Below, in pieces: positions 32,054 through 39,845 of a DNA stretch of 44,885 nt (positions are counted from its first letter, which is position 1; each line of letters starts with the position of its first letter). The stretch spans positions 1 through 44,885 of the forward strand of contig JANQEJ010000004.1 in the NCBI GenBank assembly GCA_028278425.1. The letters run 5' to 3'. A program made the translations under genes and the position numbers. The notes under the pieces are model-generated. The model made no database searches. It was given only the letters and a program-made list of their open reading frames with translations, and had not been told where the DNA came from. Source of the stretch: Planctomycetota bacterium (GTDB lineage Bacteria > Planctomycetota > UBA1135 > GCA-002686595).

Positions 32054-32440
32054 TCAGGTGGCCGACTCCTCCTTGGCGAGGAGAGCCCCGCCGGCGTCGA
32101 GCGCGAGGGCGAAGCGCGTGCGCCGCGGCAGCTCGATCACGGTGCCGTCCAGGGAGAAGCCGCCGTCGCCGCGCTCGGCCAGGCGGGTCACCCACATCAC
32201 GCTCCCGTTCACCCGGTAGCTCTGGCACCAGCTCATCCGGCCCCGGCGGTCCAGCCGGGCGAGGCGCACGCCGTCGCGGCTCGGCTCCCGCCAGCAGCAC
32301 ACCGCCCCGCCGTCCGCCGTGTCGACCAGCTCGTCGGGGCGCGCGGGGAGCAGGCTCGCCGGGCGGGGCTCCCAGCGACCGGCCGGGCTGGCGGGCACCG
32401 GCTGGGCGGTGGCGGAGGAGTGCGAGCGGGCGGCGTCCAT
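32054..32440 (-). CDS. Small protein of unknown function
   Basis: The 128-residue product has a low-complexity start and then a beta-rich domain, with VCCWREPSRDGVRLARLDRR and MSWCQSYRVNGSVMWVTRLA. It ends in LDAGGALLAKEESAT. Alternating strand patterns and two tryptophans near polar turns suggest a small beta-barrel or PilZ-like fold, but I cannot name it. No signal peptide or membrane segment is seen. It lies between genes of the same strand with gaps of about 80 bases on each side. The amino-acid pattern looks coding, and the start is uncertain because several upstream codons are also open. Confidence 0.55.
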   Translation of the reverse strand: MDAARSHSSATAQPVPASPAGRWEPRPASLLPARPDELVDTADGGAVCCWREPSRDGVRLARLDRRGRMSWCQSYRVNGSVMWVTRLAERGDGGFSLDGTVIELPRRTRFALALDAGGALLAKEESAT

Positions 32441-32519
32441 TCCCTCGTGGTTCCAACGCTCGAACCGCCGAAAGCGCCGGGTTTTCCAGCGGAATTCGCC
32501 CCGGCGGCAACGTCGGCGA

Positions 32520-34712
32520 TCACTCGCGCGGCTGGAGCTCGATCCGCCCGAGGTCGTGCGTCTCCCCCGGGCGCAGGAAGATCGCCTCGGTGCGGTAGGG
32601 CAGGTGTCCGTCGGCGACGATGCGCGCCTGCTGGCGCGTCGGCGTCAGGCCGGTGGCGCGGAACTCGCCCTCGCGGACGGTCACCGAGCCGCCGAGGAGC
32701 CCCTCGACGCGCAGCCCCGACGGCAGCCCGCCTCCGCGCAGGGCGACGACGCCGGTGATCGCGCCGCGCTCGGGCCGGGTCGTGCGCGGCTCGAGGACGA
32801 GCTCCACGTCCGCGTCCGCGGGGATCGACACCGGCCTTGGATCGGAGCCCGTCATCCGCCAGCCGTAGGAGCTCGCCGAGAGCATCCACTCCCCCGCCGC
32901 GAGCCCCGTGAGCTCGAAGCGCCCGAGCCCGTCGGTCGCCGTCGCGCGCCAACCGGGACCGCCGCGCTCGAAGGGCTCGCCCGGCTGCGGTGCGGGCTGA
33001 AGCGTCACGGGGTGACCCGGCAGCCCGAAGCCGGGCGCGTCCACGAGCCGGCCGGCGAGCGCGTGCGCGGGCTCGAGGCTGAACCCGAGCTCCGGCGGGT
33101 CCTTCGAGCCCGCCGCGACGTCGCTCCACGCCGGAAGCCAGCCGCGCAGATGGACGTGAATGCGCGACGCCGTGTCCGGGAAGTCGGCGATGGAGAACCG
33201 ACCACCGGCGTCGGTCAGCGCGCGCGTTCCGGCCGGCGCGTCGAGCGCGTAGGACGGTGCCACGCCGATCTTCGCGCCGGCGAGCGGCGCTCCGCCCGGA
33301 TCGCGGACGACGCCCGTCACACGACGCGACGCGGGCAGGGTGATCGCCACGCCGTCGCGGAGCGCGCCCGGCGCGACGTTGGGCACGCGCGCGATCCCGG
33401 GACTCGCCAGCTCGTCCCTCAGGGCCACGACGAGCAGGGCCTCCCCGGTCGACACGCCATCCAGCAGAAAGCGGCCCCCTCCGTCCGTGGTCGCTTCCAC
33501 GACGCCGCCGGGAAGCGCGTCTCTCCGGAGCTGCGCGATGCGCTTCACGCTCATCCGTTCCGGGAAGGCGAACACGCTGACGCGCGATGCCGCGGCGCCG
33601 TCCGATTCGACGACGGTCCCCGCGATGCGGCCGGGCTCGAAGAGCTCGAGCTCGACCTCGACGCGCGCGTCCGCGGCGGCGACGTCGATCCGGCGACGCA
33701 CGTCTCGTCCCACCGGCGGGTACGCCTCGAGTCGGTAGGGTCCGGGCGCCAGCCCCTCGAAAGCGAACGCGCCGCCGGCGTCGGTCTTCGCCTGCGCGAT
33801 CGACTCCTCGCGGACGACGCGTGGCAGACCCTGCGTGACCGGAACCAACCGCAGCGCGACGTCCGCCGCCGGAGCGCGCGAAGGCTGGACGAGCGCGCGC
33901 CCCGCGATGGAGGCGGAAGCGCTCGCGCGGAGCACGACCTCACGCGTCTCGCCGGGTTCGACCGGTATGCCGGTCTCGAGCGCGACGCTGCGCTCGGCGA
34001 CCAGCACGTTCAGCGCGTAGTCGCCGGGGACGAGGTCGTGGAACGCGAAGGTCCCGTCGGCGGCGAGCGCGGTTTCTGCGGAGGTCCAGAAGCGATCGCT
34101 GCTCGTGCGCTGGTGCCACGCTCGAACGCTCGCGGCGTCGAGCGTCACGCTCGATTCGACGCGGCCGACGATCGAGCCGGAGGGCACCATCCGGTATTCC
34201 GCGTCTTCCGCGAGCTCCCGCAGAGGCGACGCCAGGTCCACGAAGCGCGGGTGCGCGAGGCGCAGCGACGCCAGGAGCCCGCCGGGCCACTCGAGCGCGA
34301 AGCGTCCCTCGTCGTCGCTCCGCGTCGACTCCCGGAACGGCCCGGCCTCGATGGAAACCGAGACTCCCGCGACGGGCAGGTGGGTGCCCTCGGCGACGAC
34401 ACGGCCGCGCACAGTCCGCCCTGCGGGGGCAACCGGGGGAACGCCGTCGGCGGAGGCCGTGCCGCGCCTCACGACTTCGCGCGCCGGAGCGGCGCGGTCC
34501 CGTTCGTGGCGAGCTTCGGTCGCTTGGAGAGGCGTCCTTCCGTCCGCCGGGGTCGCCGCGCCCGCGCCGACCGGTGAGGCGGGTCGCGCCGCTTCCGCGT
34601 GCCGAGCTTCCTTCTCGCCGGCGGAACCCTCCTCCGGGCGGAGCCACCACGCGAGCCCCGCGAGGCCGAGGACCGCCGCAGCGGCGGGGAGGGCTCGACG
34701 GGCGAGGCTCAC
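32520..34712 (-). CDS. Membrane-anchored protein with multiple carboxypeptidase regulatory-like domains
   Basis: The 730-residue product starts with GTG, a short basic stretch and a membrane segment (ALPAAAAVLGLAGLAWWL, about 7-24). An Ala/Glu-rich linker leads to a series of transthyretin-like beta-sandwiches: VRGRVVAEGTHLPVAGVSVS near 100, then units opening with GSIVGRVESS, SIAGRALVQPSRAPAADVAL, GRIAGTVVESDGAAASRVSV, RVTGVVRDPGGAPLAGAKIG, LAGRLVDAPGFGLPGHPVTL and a final GAITGVVAL. Each has the GxFxFxGLxPGxY-type loop. It is probably a long extracytoplasmic rod. The GTG lies 14 bases after the stop of the DUF1501 gene, so it is the third gene of that operon; a longer in-frame reading would overlap that gene. 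Confidence 0.85.
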   Translation of the reverse strand: MSLARRALPAAAAVLGLAGLAWWLRPEEGSAGEKEARHAEAARPASPVGAGAATPADGRTPLQATEARHERDRAAPAREVVRRGTASADGVPPVAPAGRTVRGRVVAEGTHLPVAGVSVSIEAGPFRESTRSDDEGRFALEWPGGLLASLRLAHPRFVDLASPLRELAEDAEYRMVPSGSIVGRVESSVTLDAASVRAWHQRTSSDRFWTSAETALAADGTFAFHDLVPGDYALNVLVAERSVALETGIPVEPGETREVVLRASASASIAGRALVQPSRAPAADVALRLVPVTQGLPRVVREESIAQAKTDAGGAFAFEGLAPGPYRLEAYPPVGRDVRRRIDVAAADARVEVELELFEPGRIAGTVVESDGAAASRVSVFAFPERMSVKRIAQLRRDALPGGVVEATTDGGGRFLLDGVSTGEALLVVALRDELASPGIARVPNVAPGALRDGVAITLPASRRVTGVVRDPGGAPLAGAKIGVAPSYALDAPAGTRALTDAGGRFSIADFPDTASRIHVHLRGWLPAWSDVAAGSKDPPELGFSLEPAHALAGRLVDAPGFGLPGHPVTLQPAPQPGEPFERGGPGWRATATDGLGRFELTGLAAGEWMLSASSYGWRMTGSDPRPVSIPADADVELVLEPRTTRPERGAITGVVALRGGGLPSGLRVEGLLGGSVTVREGEFRATGLTPTRQQARIVADGHLPYRTEAIFLRPGETHDLGRIELQPRE

Positions 34713-34726
34713 GCGCTCTCGGACGC

Positions 34727-36181
34727 TCAGGCCAGCACGCCGTCGATCGGTTTCGCCTCGATCACGCCGGTCAGCTTGCGGTCGAGCCCGCCGTAGGCGT
34801 AGGTGAGCCGCTCGTGGTCGAGGCCCATCAAGTGCAGCACCGTCGCGTGCAAGTCGCGGATGTGACGCCGCTTCTCCACCGCCTCGGCTCCGAGCTCGTC
34901 GGTGGCACCGTAGCTCCCCGGCTTCACGCCGGCCCCGGCGAGCCACATCGTGAAGCCCTTCGGGTTGTGGTCGCGGCCGTCGGGGTTCGCGATCTGGAAC
35001 TCGCCGGCGAGCTGCTGCACCGGCTGGCGGCCGAACTCGCCGCCCCAGATCACGAGCGTCTCCTCGAGCAGCCCGCGGCGCTCGAGATCGGTGAGAAGCC
35101 CCGCGATCGGCCGGTCGATCTCCGGGCAGTGGATGGCGAGGTTCTCCTCGACGCCGTGGTGCGCGTCCCAGGTCTGCTGCTGGTGGCCGCCGCCGTGATA
35201 GATCTGCACGAAGCGCACGCCGCGCTCGATCAGGCGCCGGGCGATCAGGCACTGGCGGCCGAAGTGCGCCGGGCCGACGGCGAGGCGGTGCGCGGGCTTC
35301 GGGTCGTTCAGCGCGTAGAGGTCGCGCGTCGCCTCGTCCTCGCTCGAGAGGTCAAGCGCCTCCGGCGCGCTCGCCCCCATCTCGTACGCGAGCTCGTACG
35401 TGGCGTCGCGCGCCGCGAGCTCCGAGTAGCCGGGGCGCGCCGCCTCGTGCTCCGCGTTGAGGCCGCGCAGGAGGTCGAGCTGCTTGCGCTCCGCGGCGCG
35501 GCTCAGGCCCGACCGGCCGCGGTGCGACGGCGCCGCCGTCAGGTTGAGCACAGGGTCGCCCGCCGAGCGGAAGAGCGTCCCCTGGTAAGCCGCCGGCATG
35601 TAGCCGCTGGTCCAGTTCGCGGCGCCGGAGATCGGACCGCCGCGCGGGTCGTGCATAACGACGTAGCCGGGCAGGTCGCGGCACTCGCTCCCGAGCCCGA
35701 AGTTGATCCACGATCCCATCGACGGGTGGCCCTGGAAGATCTGGCCGCTGTTCATCTGCAAGACCGCCGAGCCGTGCGCGAACGTGTCCGCGTAGAGGCT
35801 CTTGATGACGGCGAGCTTGTCCATGTGCCGCGCGAGCGTCGGCAGCGCGTCGGAGCACCACTGGCCCGTCTCGCCGTAGCGCTTGAACGTGCGCTTCGAG
35901 CCCAGGATGACGCTCTGGCGCATCTCCCCGCGGCGGCGCTCGAGGTCGACGGTCTGGCCGTCGCGCCTCTGGAGCTCCGGCTTGTAGTCGAAGAGGTCCA
36001 TCTGCGACGGTCCGCCGAACATGAAGAGGAAGAGGACGTGCTTCGCCTTCGCCGGCTTGTGCAACGCGGCCGCGTCCTGCGGCCGCGCGCCGGCGCGCAG
36101 CGCCGCGAGCAGCGACGTCCCGGCGAGGGCGGCGCCCGCCTCGAGGAACGCGCGGCGCGTGAAGTTGCTCGGAGGGATCAT
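34727..36181 (-). CDS. Tat-exported DUF1501 protein
   Basis: The 484-residue product starts with a twin-arginine signal (NFTRRAFLEAGAALAG). It has the DUF1501 core: HVLFLFMFGGPSQMDLFDYK (49-68), GSWINFGLGSE, YHGGGHQQQTWDAHHG and IWGGEFGR. Residues near the end (HNPKGFTMWLAGAGVKPG, RDLHATVLHLMGLDHERLTY) are typical of planctomycete members. DUF1501 proteins belong to the alkaline phosphatase-like superfamily, and their substrate is not established. Its ATG overlaps the PSD1-type gene's stop by one base (TGATG), so both are made together. They probably form an extracytoplasmic system for polymer or sulfated-glycan use, as often proposed for these pairs. Confidence 0.93.
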   Translation of the reverse strand: MIPPSNFTRRAFLEAGAALAGTSLLAALRAGARPQDAAALHKPAKAKHVLFLFMFGGPSQMDLFDYKPELQRRDGQTVDLERRRGEMRQSVILGSKRTFKRYGETGQWCSDALPTLARHMDKLAVIKSLYADTFAHGSAVLQMNSGQIFQGHPSMGSWINFGLGSECRDLPGYVVMHDPRGGPISGAANWTSGYMPAAYQGTLFRSAGDPVLNLTAAPSHRGRSGLSRAAERKQLDLLRGLNAEHEAARPGYSELAARDATYELAYEMGASAPEALDLSSEDEATRDLYALNDPKPAHRLAVGPAHFGRQCLIARRLIERGVRFVQIYHGGGHQQQTWDAHHGVEENLAIHCPEIDRPIAGLLTDLERRGLLEETLVIWGGEFGRQPVQQLAGEFQIANPDGRDHNPKGFTMWLAGAGVKPGSYGATDELGAEAVEKRRHIRDLHATVLHLMGLDHERLTYAYGGLDRKLTGVIEAKPIDGVLA

Positions 36182-39100
36182 CAGTCGACGTACACCGTCT
36201 CGTTGAGGTTCAACAGCGTAAGGCACAGGAGCGCGAGCGCGCGCGCCTCCGGGGAGCCCGGGTCGTCGGGGCCGAGCACGCGCAGGTCGTCGCCGGCGCG
36301 CACCGTCAGACCGTCGAGCTCCAGGCCGCCGTCGGCAACCTTGAGGCCGACGGTGCCGGCGGCCGGCGGGCAGCCGTCGGATTCCAGCGACGGTTCCGCC
36401 GCGCCGTCGAGCCACACCCGCGCGCGCTCGCCGCGCAGCTCGACCCGCAGGGCGAGCCAGCGCTTCGCGGCCACCGGCGCGCTCGCCTCGGCGACCACCT
36501 CCGAGGCTTCCGCGTCGTGGCGGATCAGGATGAGGCGCCCGTCCGCGGGCAGGAGGCGCAGCTCGAGCCCGGTGACGTCGCCGGCGGCGGCGGCGCGTAA
36601 GAGCAGCGAGCCGAAGCGCGCGCCGGCGTCGAAGCGCAACCGGCCCTCCACCTCGCCGTCGGCGAGCGCGACGCCCTCCGCGAGCGCCGCGGGGCCGCGG
36701 AGCTCGTCCGCGCCCACGGTGCCGTTGTAGCCGTTGCCCCACTCGCCCTTGGCGTACGTCCAACCGGCCCGCGGGCCGAAGAGCAGGTGCTCGCCCGCGA
36801 GCAGGTCGAGGAACGCGGCGTCGACGCGTTCGGGCACGAGCGGCTTGACCGCGAGGTGGACCGGCTCGGACGTGAACGAAGCCGCCTGGTCGGCCAGGTA
36901 CGCCGCCGCCAGGTCCCGCTCGGCGCCGGTGGGCCGGCGCGCCAGCGCGAGCTCGAACGCGCGCGTCACCCACGCCGCGGGATTCCCTCCGTCCGCCTCG
37001 CGCATCACCCGCGCGGCGAAGGCGTCGGCGCGCTCGCCGGCGAAGCTCCCGTTCAGGAGCGTGAGCGCCTGCGACGCGATCGTCGTCGTGTTGCGCGCGC
37101 CCTGGGTGTAGGCGGGGTTGGCTTGGTCGAACACTTCCAGCAACGGGACGGGAAGCGTCCGCTTCACGAACGCGTACACCGCGCGCCGGTGGCGCTGCTC
37201 GGGCGGCGACGGCTCCCACCCCTGTCCCGGGCGCGACGAGCCGGCGAGGGCCTCGCGGCTGAGCGTCGGGAAGAAGCCGCGTCCGCCGCGCTCGGGGTTG
37301 AGCTCGCCGCTGATCGCGAGGAACGCGTCGCGGATCTCCTCCGCGTCGAGCCGTCGCAGGCGCTGGCGCCACAGGAGATCGTTCGCCTCGTCTGCGGCGA
37401 GACCCGACGCGTTGTCGGCGCGCGACGACATGCGGTAGGCGTACGAGCTCATGATCCGCCGGTGCACCGCCTTCACGCTCCAGCCGCCTTCGACGAAGTC
37501 GGCGGCGAGCCGGTCGAGCAGCAACGGATGCGTCGGCGCGACGCCGGCGCGCCCGAAGTCGTTCGGCGTCGGCACCAGCCCGCGCCCGAAGTGACCCTGC
37601 CAGAGCCGGTTCACGAGCACGCGCGCTGTCAGCGGATTCTCGGGGCTCGCGATCCACTCGGCGAGCGCCCGGCGGGCGCCCGTGCTGGCGGCCGTCGGCT
37701 CGACGGAGGCCGGCGCGGCGTCCCCGGCGACGAGCACCCGCGGATAGCCCGGCTGCACTTCGTCGCCCGGCACCGCGGCCTTGCCGCGCACGAGGACGCG
37801 CGTCGGCACCGGCTCGGGACCGTTCTCGCGCACGCTCAGCGCCCACTCGAAGTCGCCCTCGAACGAGCCCTCGAGCAGCGCGATCGCCTCGGTCAGCCGG
37901 TTCGCCCGCAGCCGGTCGTCGCCGGCCAGGCCCTTGATCACCTGCTTGCGGTTGGGGTCGAGGTCCGGCGCCGAGGCGACGAGCGCGCGCTGCGCCGGCG
38001 TGCGCCGGGCGGGCGGCGTGCGGAAGGCCTGCTGCACCTCCGTGGGCTTCGCCGCGAGGCGCTCCTCGATGATCCGCCGCCGCGTGCGGTCGAGGATGCC
38101 GTCGAACTCCGCCTGCCTCTCCTCGCGCCTCACCTGGCGCGCGCGCTCCCACTCGGCCTCGTCCGCCGCGGTCGCCCCGGGGATGGTCAGCGTCGCCGAG
38201 TCGAACGAGAAGGTGGCCGACTCGTACGGCCGCACGCTCCGCAGGAACGCGAGCAGGCGGTAGTAGTCCTCCTGCGGGAACGGATCGAACTTGTGGTCGT
38301 GGCAGCGCGCGCAGGCGAGCGTCACGCCGAGGAAGCCCTCTCCCACCGTGCGCAGCACGTCGTCGAGGTCGTCGAGCTCCGCCTGGCGCTTGTCGTCGGG
38401 CTCGTCGTCCCACACGCCGATGCGGTGGAAGCCGGTGGCGATCACCGTCTCCGGCGTCACCTCGTCGAGCTCGTCGCCGGCGAGCTGCTCGACGACGAAG
38501 CGGTCGAACGGCTTGTCCGCGTTGAAGGCGTCGATGACGTAGTCGCGGTAACGCCAGGCGAAGGGCTTCTCCGCGTCGCGCTCGTAGCCGTTCGTCTGCG
38601 CGAAGCGCACGACGTCGAGCCAGCGGCGGCCCCAGCGCTCGCCGTACTCCGGCCGCGCGAGGAGCGCGTCGATCAGGTCGGTCCACGCAGTCGGCGAGTC
38701 GTCCGCGACGAAGCGCTCCACCTCTTCGTACGTCGGCGGCAACCCGATCAGGTCGAAGTAGGCGCGCCGGACGAGCTCGCGCTTCGTCGCCGGCGGGTTG
38801 GGCTCGATGCCGGCCGCCTCCAGACGGGCGAGGACGAAGCGGTCGATCGGCTCGCGGACGAGATCCTCGCCCTCGACCGGCGGCGGCTCGGGTCGCTCGA
38901 CCGGGCGGAAGGCCCACCAGCTCCGCCCCGCCTCGACGTCGATCGCCTCCTCCTCCGCGCCGACGTGCTCGGCCGCGCCGTACGTCGGCCACGGCGCGCC
39001 GCGCCGGATCCACTCGGCGAGCGCCTTCACCGACCGGTCGGGCAGCGGGCCGCTCGGCGGCATCTCGACGTCGGCCCCGGTGCGGCGCACCGCCTTGATC

Positions 39101-39699
39101 AGGAGGCTCGCGGCGGGCTCGCCGGGGACGATCGCGGGGCCGCGCAGCCCGCCGCGCAGGAGCGCGCGGCGCCCGGTCATCCGCAGGCCGCCCTTCACCT
39201 TCGGCAGGTCGGGGCCGTGGCACTCGAAGCAGTTGTCGGCCAGGAGCGGGCGGATCGTCTCCTCGAAGAAGCGCGCGTCCTCGGCGCTCGGCTCGGGCGC
39301 GTCGTCGTCGACCGGCCACGGCGCGCCGAGCTCCACCCAGCGCTCGAGCGTCGCGACGTCGTCCGCGGCGAGACGCTCCTCAGGCGGCATCTCGAGCAGC
39401 TCGTCGGACCAGCGCACCGCCTGGATGATGAGGCTCGCGTCCGGATCGCCCGGCACGACCGCCGGCCCGGTGTCGCCGCCGGCGAGCAGCGCGTCGCGCC
39501 CGGTGAGCGCGAAGCCGCCCTTCGGGTTGCGCTCCGCGGGTCCGTGGCACTCGAAGCAGCTCGCCCGCAGGATCGGAAGCACCTCCTCGCGGAAGAACGC
39601 GTCGCCGTCCGGGCCGGGCGCCGTCTCCTGGGGGCTCCGGGGAACGAGGAGCGCCGCGGCGCCGAGGAGGAACGGCAGCGTTGCGTGGAGGCGGAGCAT
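36181..39699 (-). CDS. PSD1-type cytochrome protein (PSCyt1 x2, DUF1549, DUF1553)
   Basis: The 1172-residue product has a signal peptide (LRLHATLPFLLGAAALLVP) and two tandem PSCyt1 heme-c domains with CFECH at 48-52 and 157-161, each followed by a likely Met ligand in an EMPP motif. Next comes DUF1549 (REPIDRFVLARLEAAGIEPN near 295-314), which carries a third CxxCH (ACARCHDHKFDPFPQEDYY), and then DUF1553 (VLVNRLWQGHFGRGLV and TTTIASQALTLLN). A beta-sandwich of about 190 residues (957-1145), LamG-like, interrupts DUF1553 just before its end (LCLTLLNLNETVYVD). It should act outside the cytoplasm as an electron-carrying protein with its DUF1501 partner. TACAGT lies 12 bases before the ATG. Confidence 0.93.
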   Translation of the reverse strand: MLRLHATLPFLLGAAALLVPRSPQETAPGPDGDAFFREEVLPILRASCFECHGPAERNPKGGFALTGRDALLAGGDTGPAVVPGDPDASLIIQAVRWSDELLEMPPEERLAADDVATLERWVELGAPWPVDDDAPEPSAEDARFFEETIRPLLADNCFECHGPDLPKVKGGLRMTGRRALLRGGLRGPAIVPGEPAASLLIKAVRRTGADVEMPPSGPLPDRSVKALAEWIRRGAPWPTYGAAEHVGAEEEAIDVEAGRSWWAFRPVERPEPPPVEGEDLVREPIDRFVLARLEAAGIEPNPPATKRELVRRAYFDLIGLPPTYEEVERFVADDSPTAWTDLIDALLARPEYGERWGRRWLDVVRFAQTNGYERDAEKPFAWRYRDYVIDAFNADKPFDRFVVEQLAGDELDEVTPETVIATGFHRIGVWDDEPDDKRQAELDDLDDVLRTVGEGFLGVTLACARCHDHKFDPFPQEDYYRLLAFLRSVRPYESATFSFDSATLTIPGATAADEAEWERARQVRREERQAEFDGILDRTRRRIIEERLAAKPTEVQQAFRTPPARRTPAQRALVASAPDLDPNRKQVIKGLAGDDRLRANRLTEAIALLEGSFEGDFEWALSVRENGPEPVPTRVLVRGKAAVPGDEVQPGYPRVLVAGDAAPASVEPTAASTGARRALAEWIASPENPLTARVLVNRLWQGHFGRGLVPTPNDFGRAGVAPTHPLLLDRLAADFVEGGWSVKAVHRRIMSSYAYRMSSRADNASGLAADEANDLLWRQRLRRLDAEEIRDAFLAISGELNPERGGRGFFPTLSREALAGSSRPGQGWEPSPPEQRHRRAVYAFVKRTLPVPLLEVFDQANPAYTQGARNTTTIASQALTLLNGSFAGERADAFAARVMREADGGNPAAWVTRAFELALARRPTGAERDLAAAYLADQAASFTSEPVHLAVKPLVPERVDAAFLDLLAGEHLLFGPRAGWTYAKGEWGNGYNGTVGADELRGPAALAEGVALADGEVEGRLRFDAGARFGSLLLRAAAAGDVTGLELRLLPADGRLILIRHDAEASEVVAEASAPVAAKRWLALRVELRGERARVWLDGAAEPSLESDGCPPAAGTVGLKVADGGLELDGLTVRAGDDLRVLGPDDPGSPEARALALLCLTLLNLNETVYVD

Positions 39700-39711
39700 G
39701 GTGAGTCCGCC

Positions 39712-39717
39712 ACTGTA
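39712..39717 (-). promoter_or_regulatory. Candidate -10 box (TACAGT) of the PSD1-DUF1501 operon
   Basis: TACAGT on the reverse strand ends 12 bases before the ATG at 39699, within the TANNNT-near-start series. A GGCGGA stretch in between could act as a weak ribosome site. Confidence 0.35.
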
Positions 39718-39776
39718 TCGGCCCATCCGGTCACGGGCCGGCGTCGATTGGTAGTTCTCGGTGCCCCCATGGCAGA

Positions 39777-39803
39777 AAGCCCACCGCCGTCGACGGTGGG
39801 CTT
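39777..39803 (-). terminator. Hairpin terminator downstream of the FG-GAP gene
   Basis: AAGCCCACCG pairs perfectly over 10 bp with CGGTGGGCTT around a 7-base loop. On the reverse strand the stem ends in CTTTCT. It lies 42 bases after the stop of the 39846-42311 gene and before the PSD1 operon on the same strand, so it probably separates the two units. The T-tract is short. Confidence 0.65.
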
Positions 39804-39845
39804 CCGAGCCAAAGGGGAGGGGACGCGCGGACTTCGACCGCCGTC

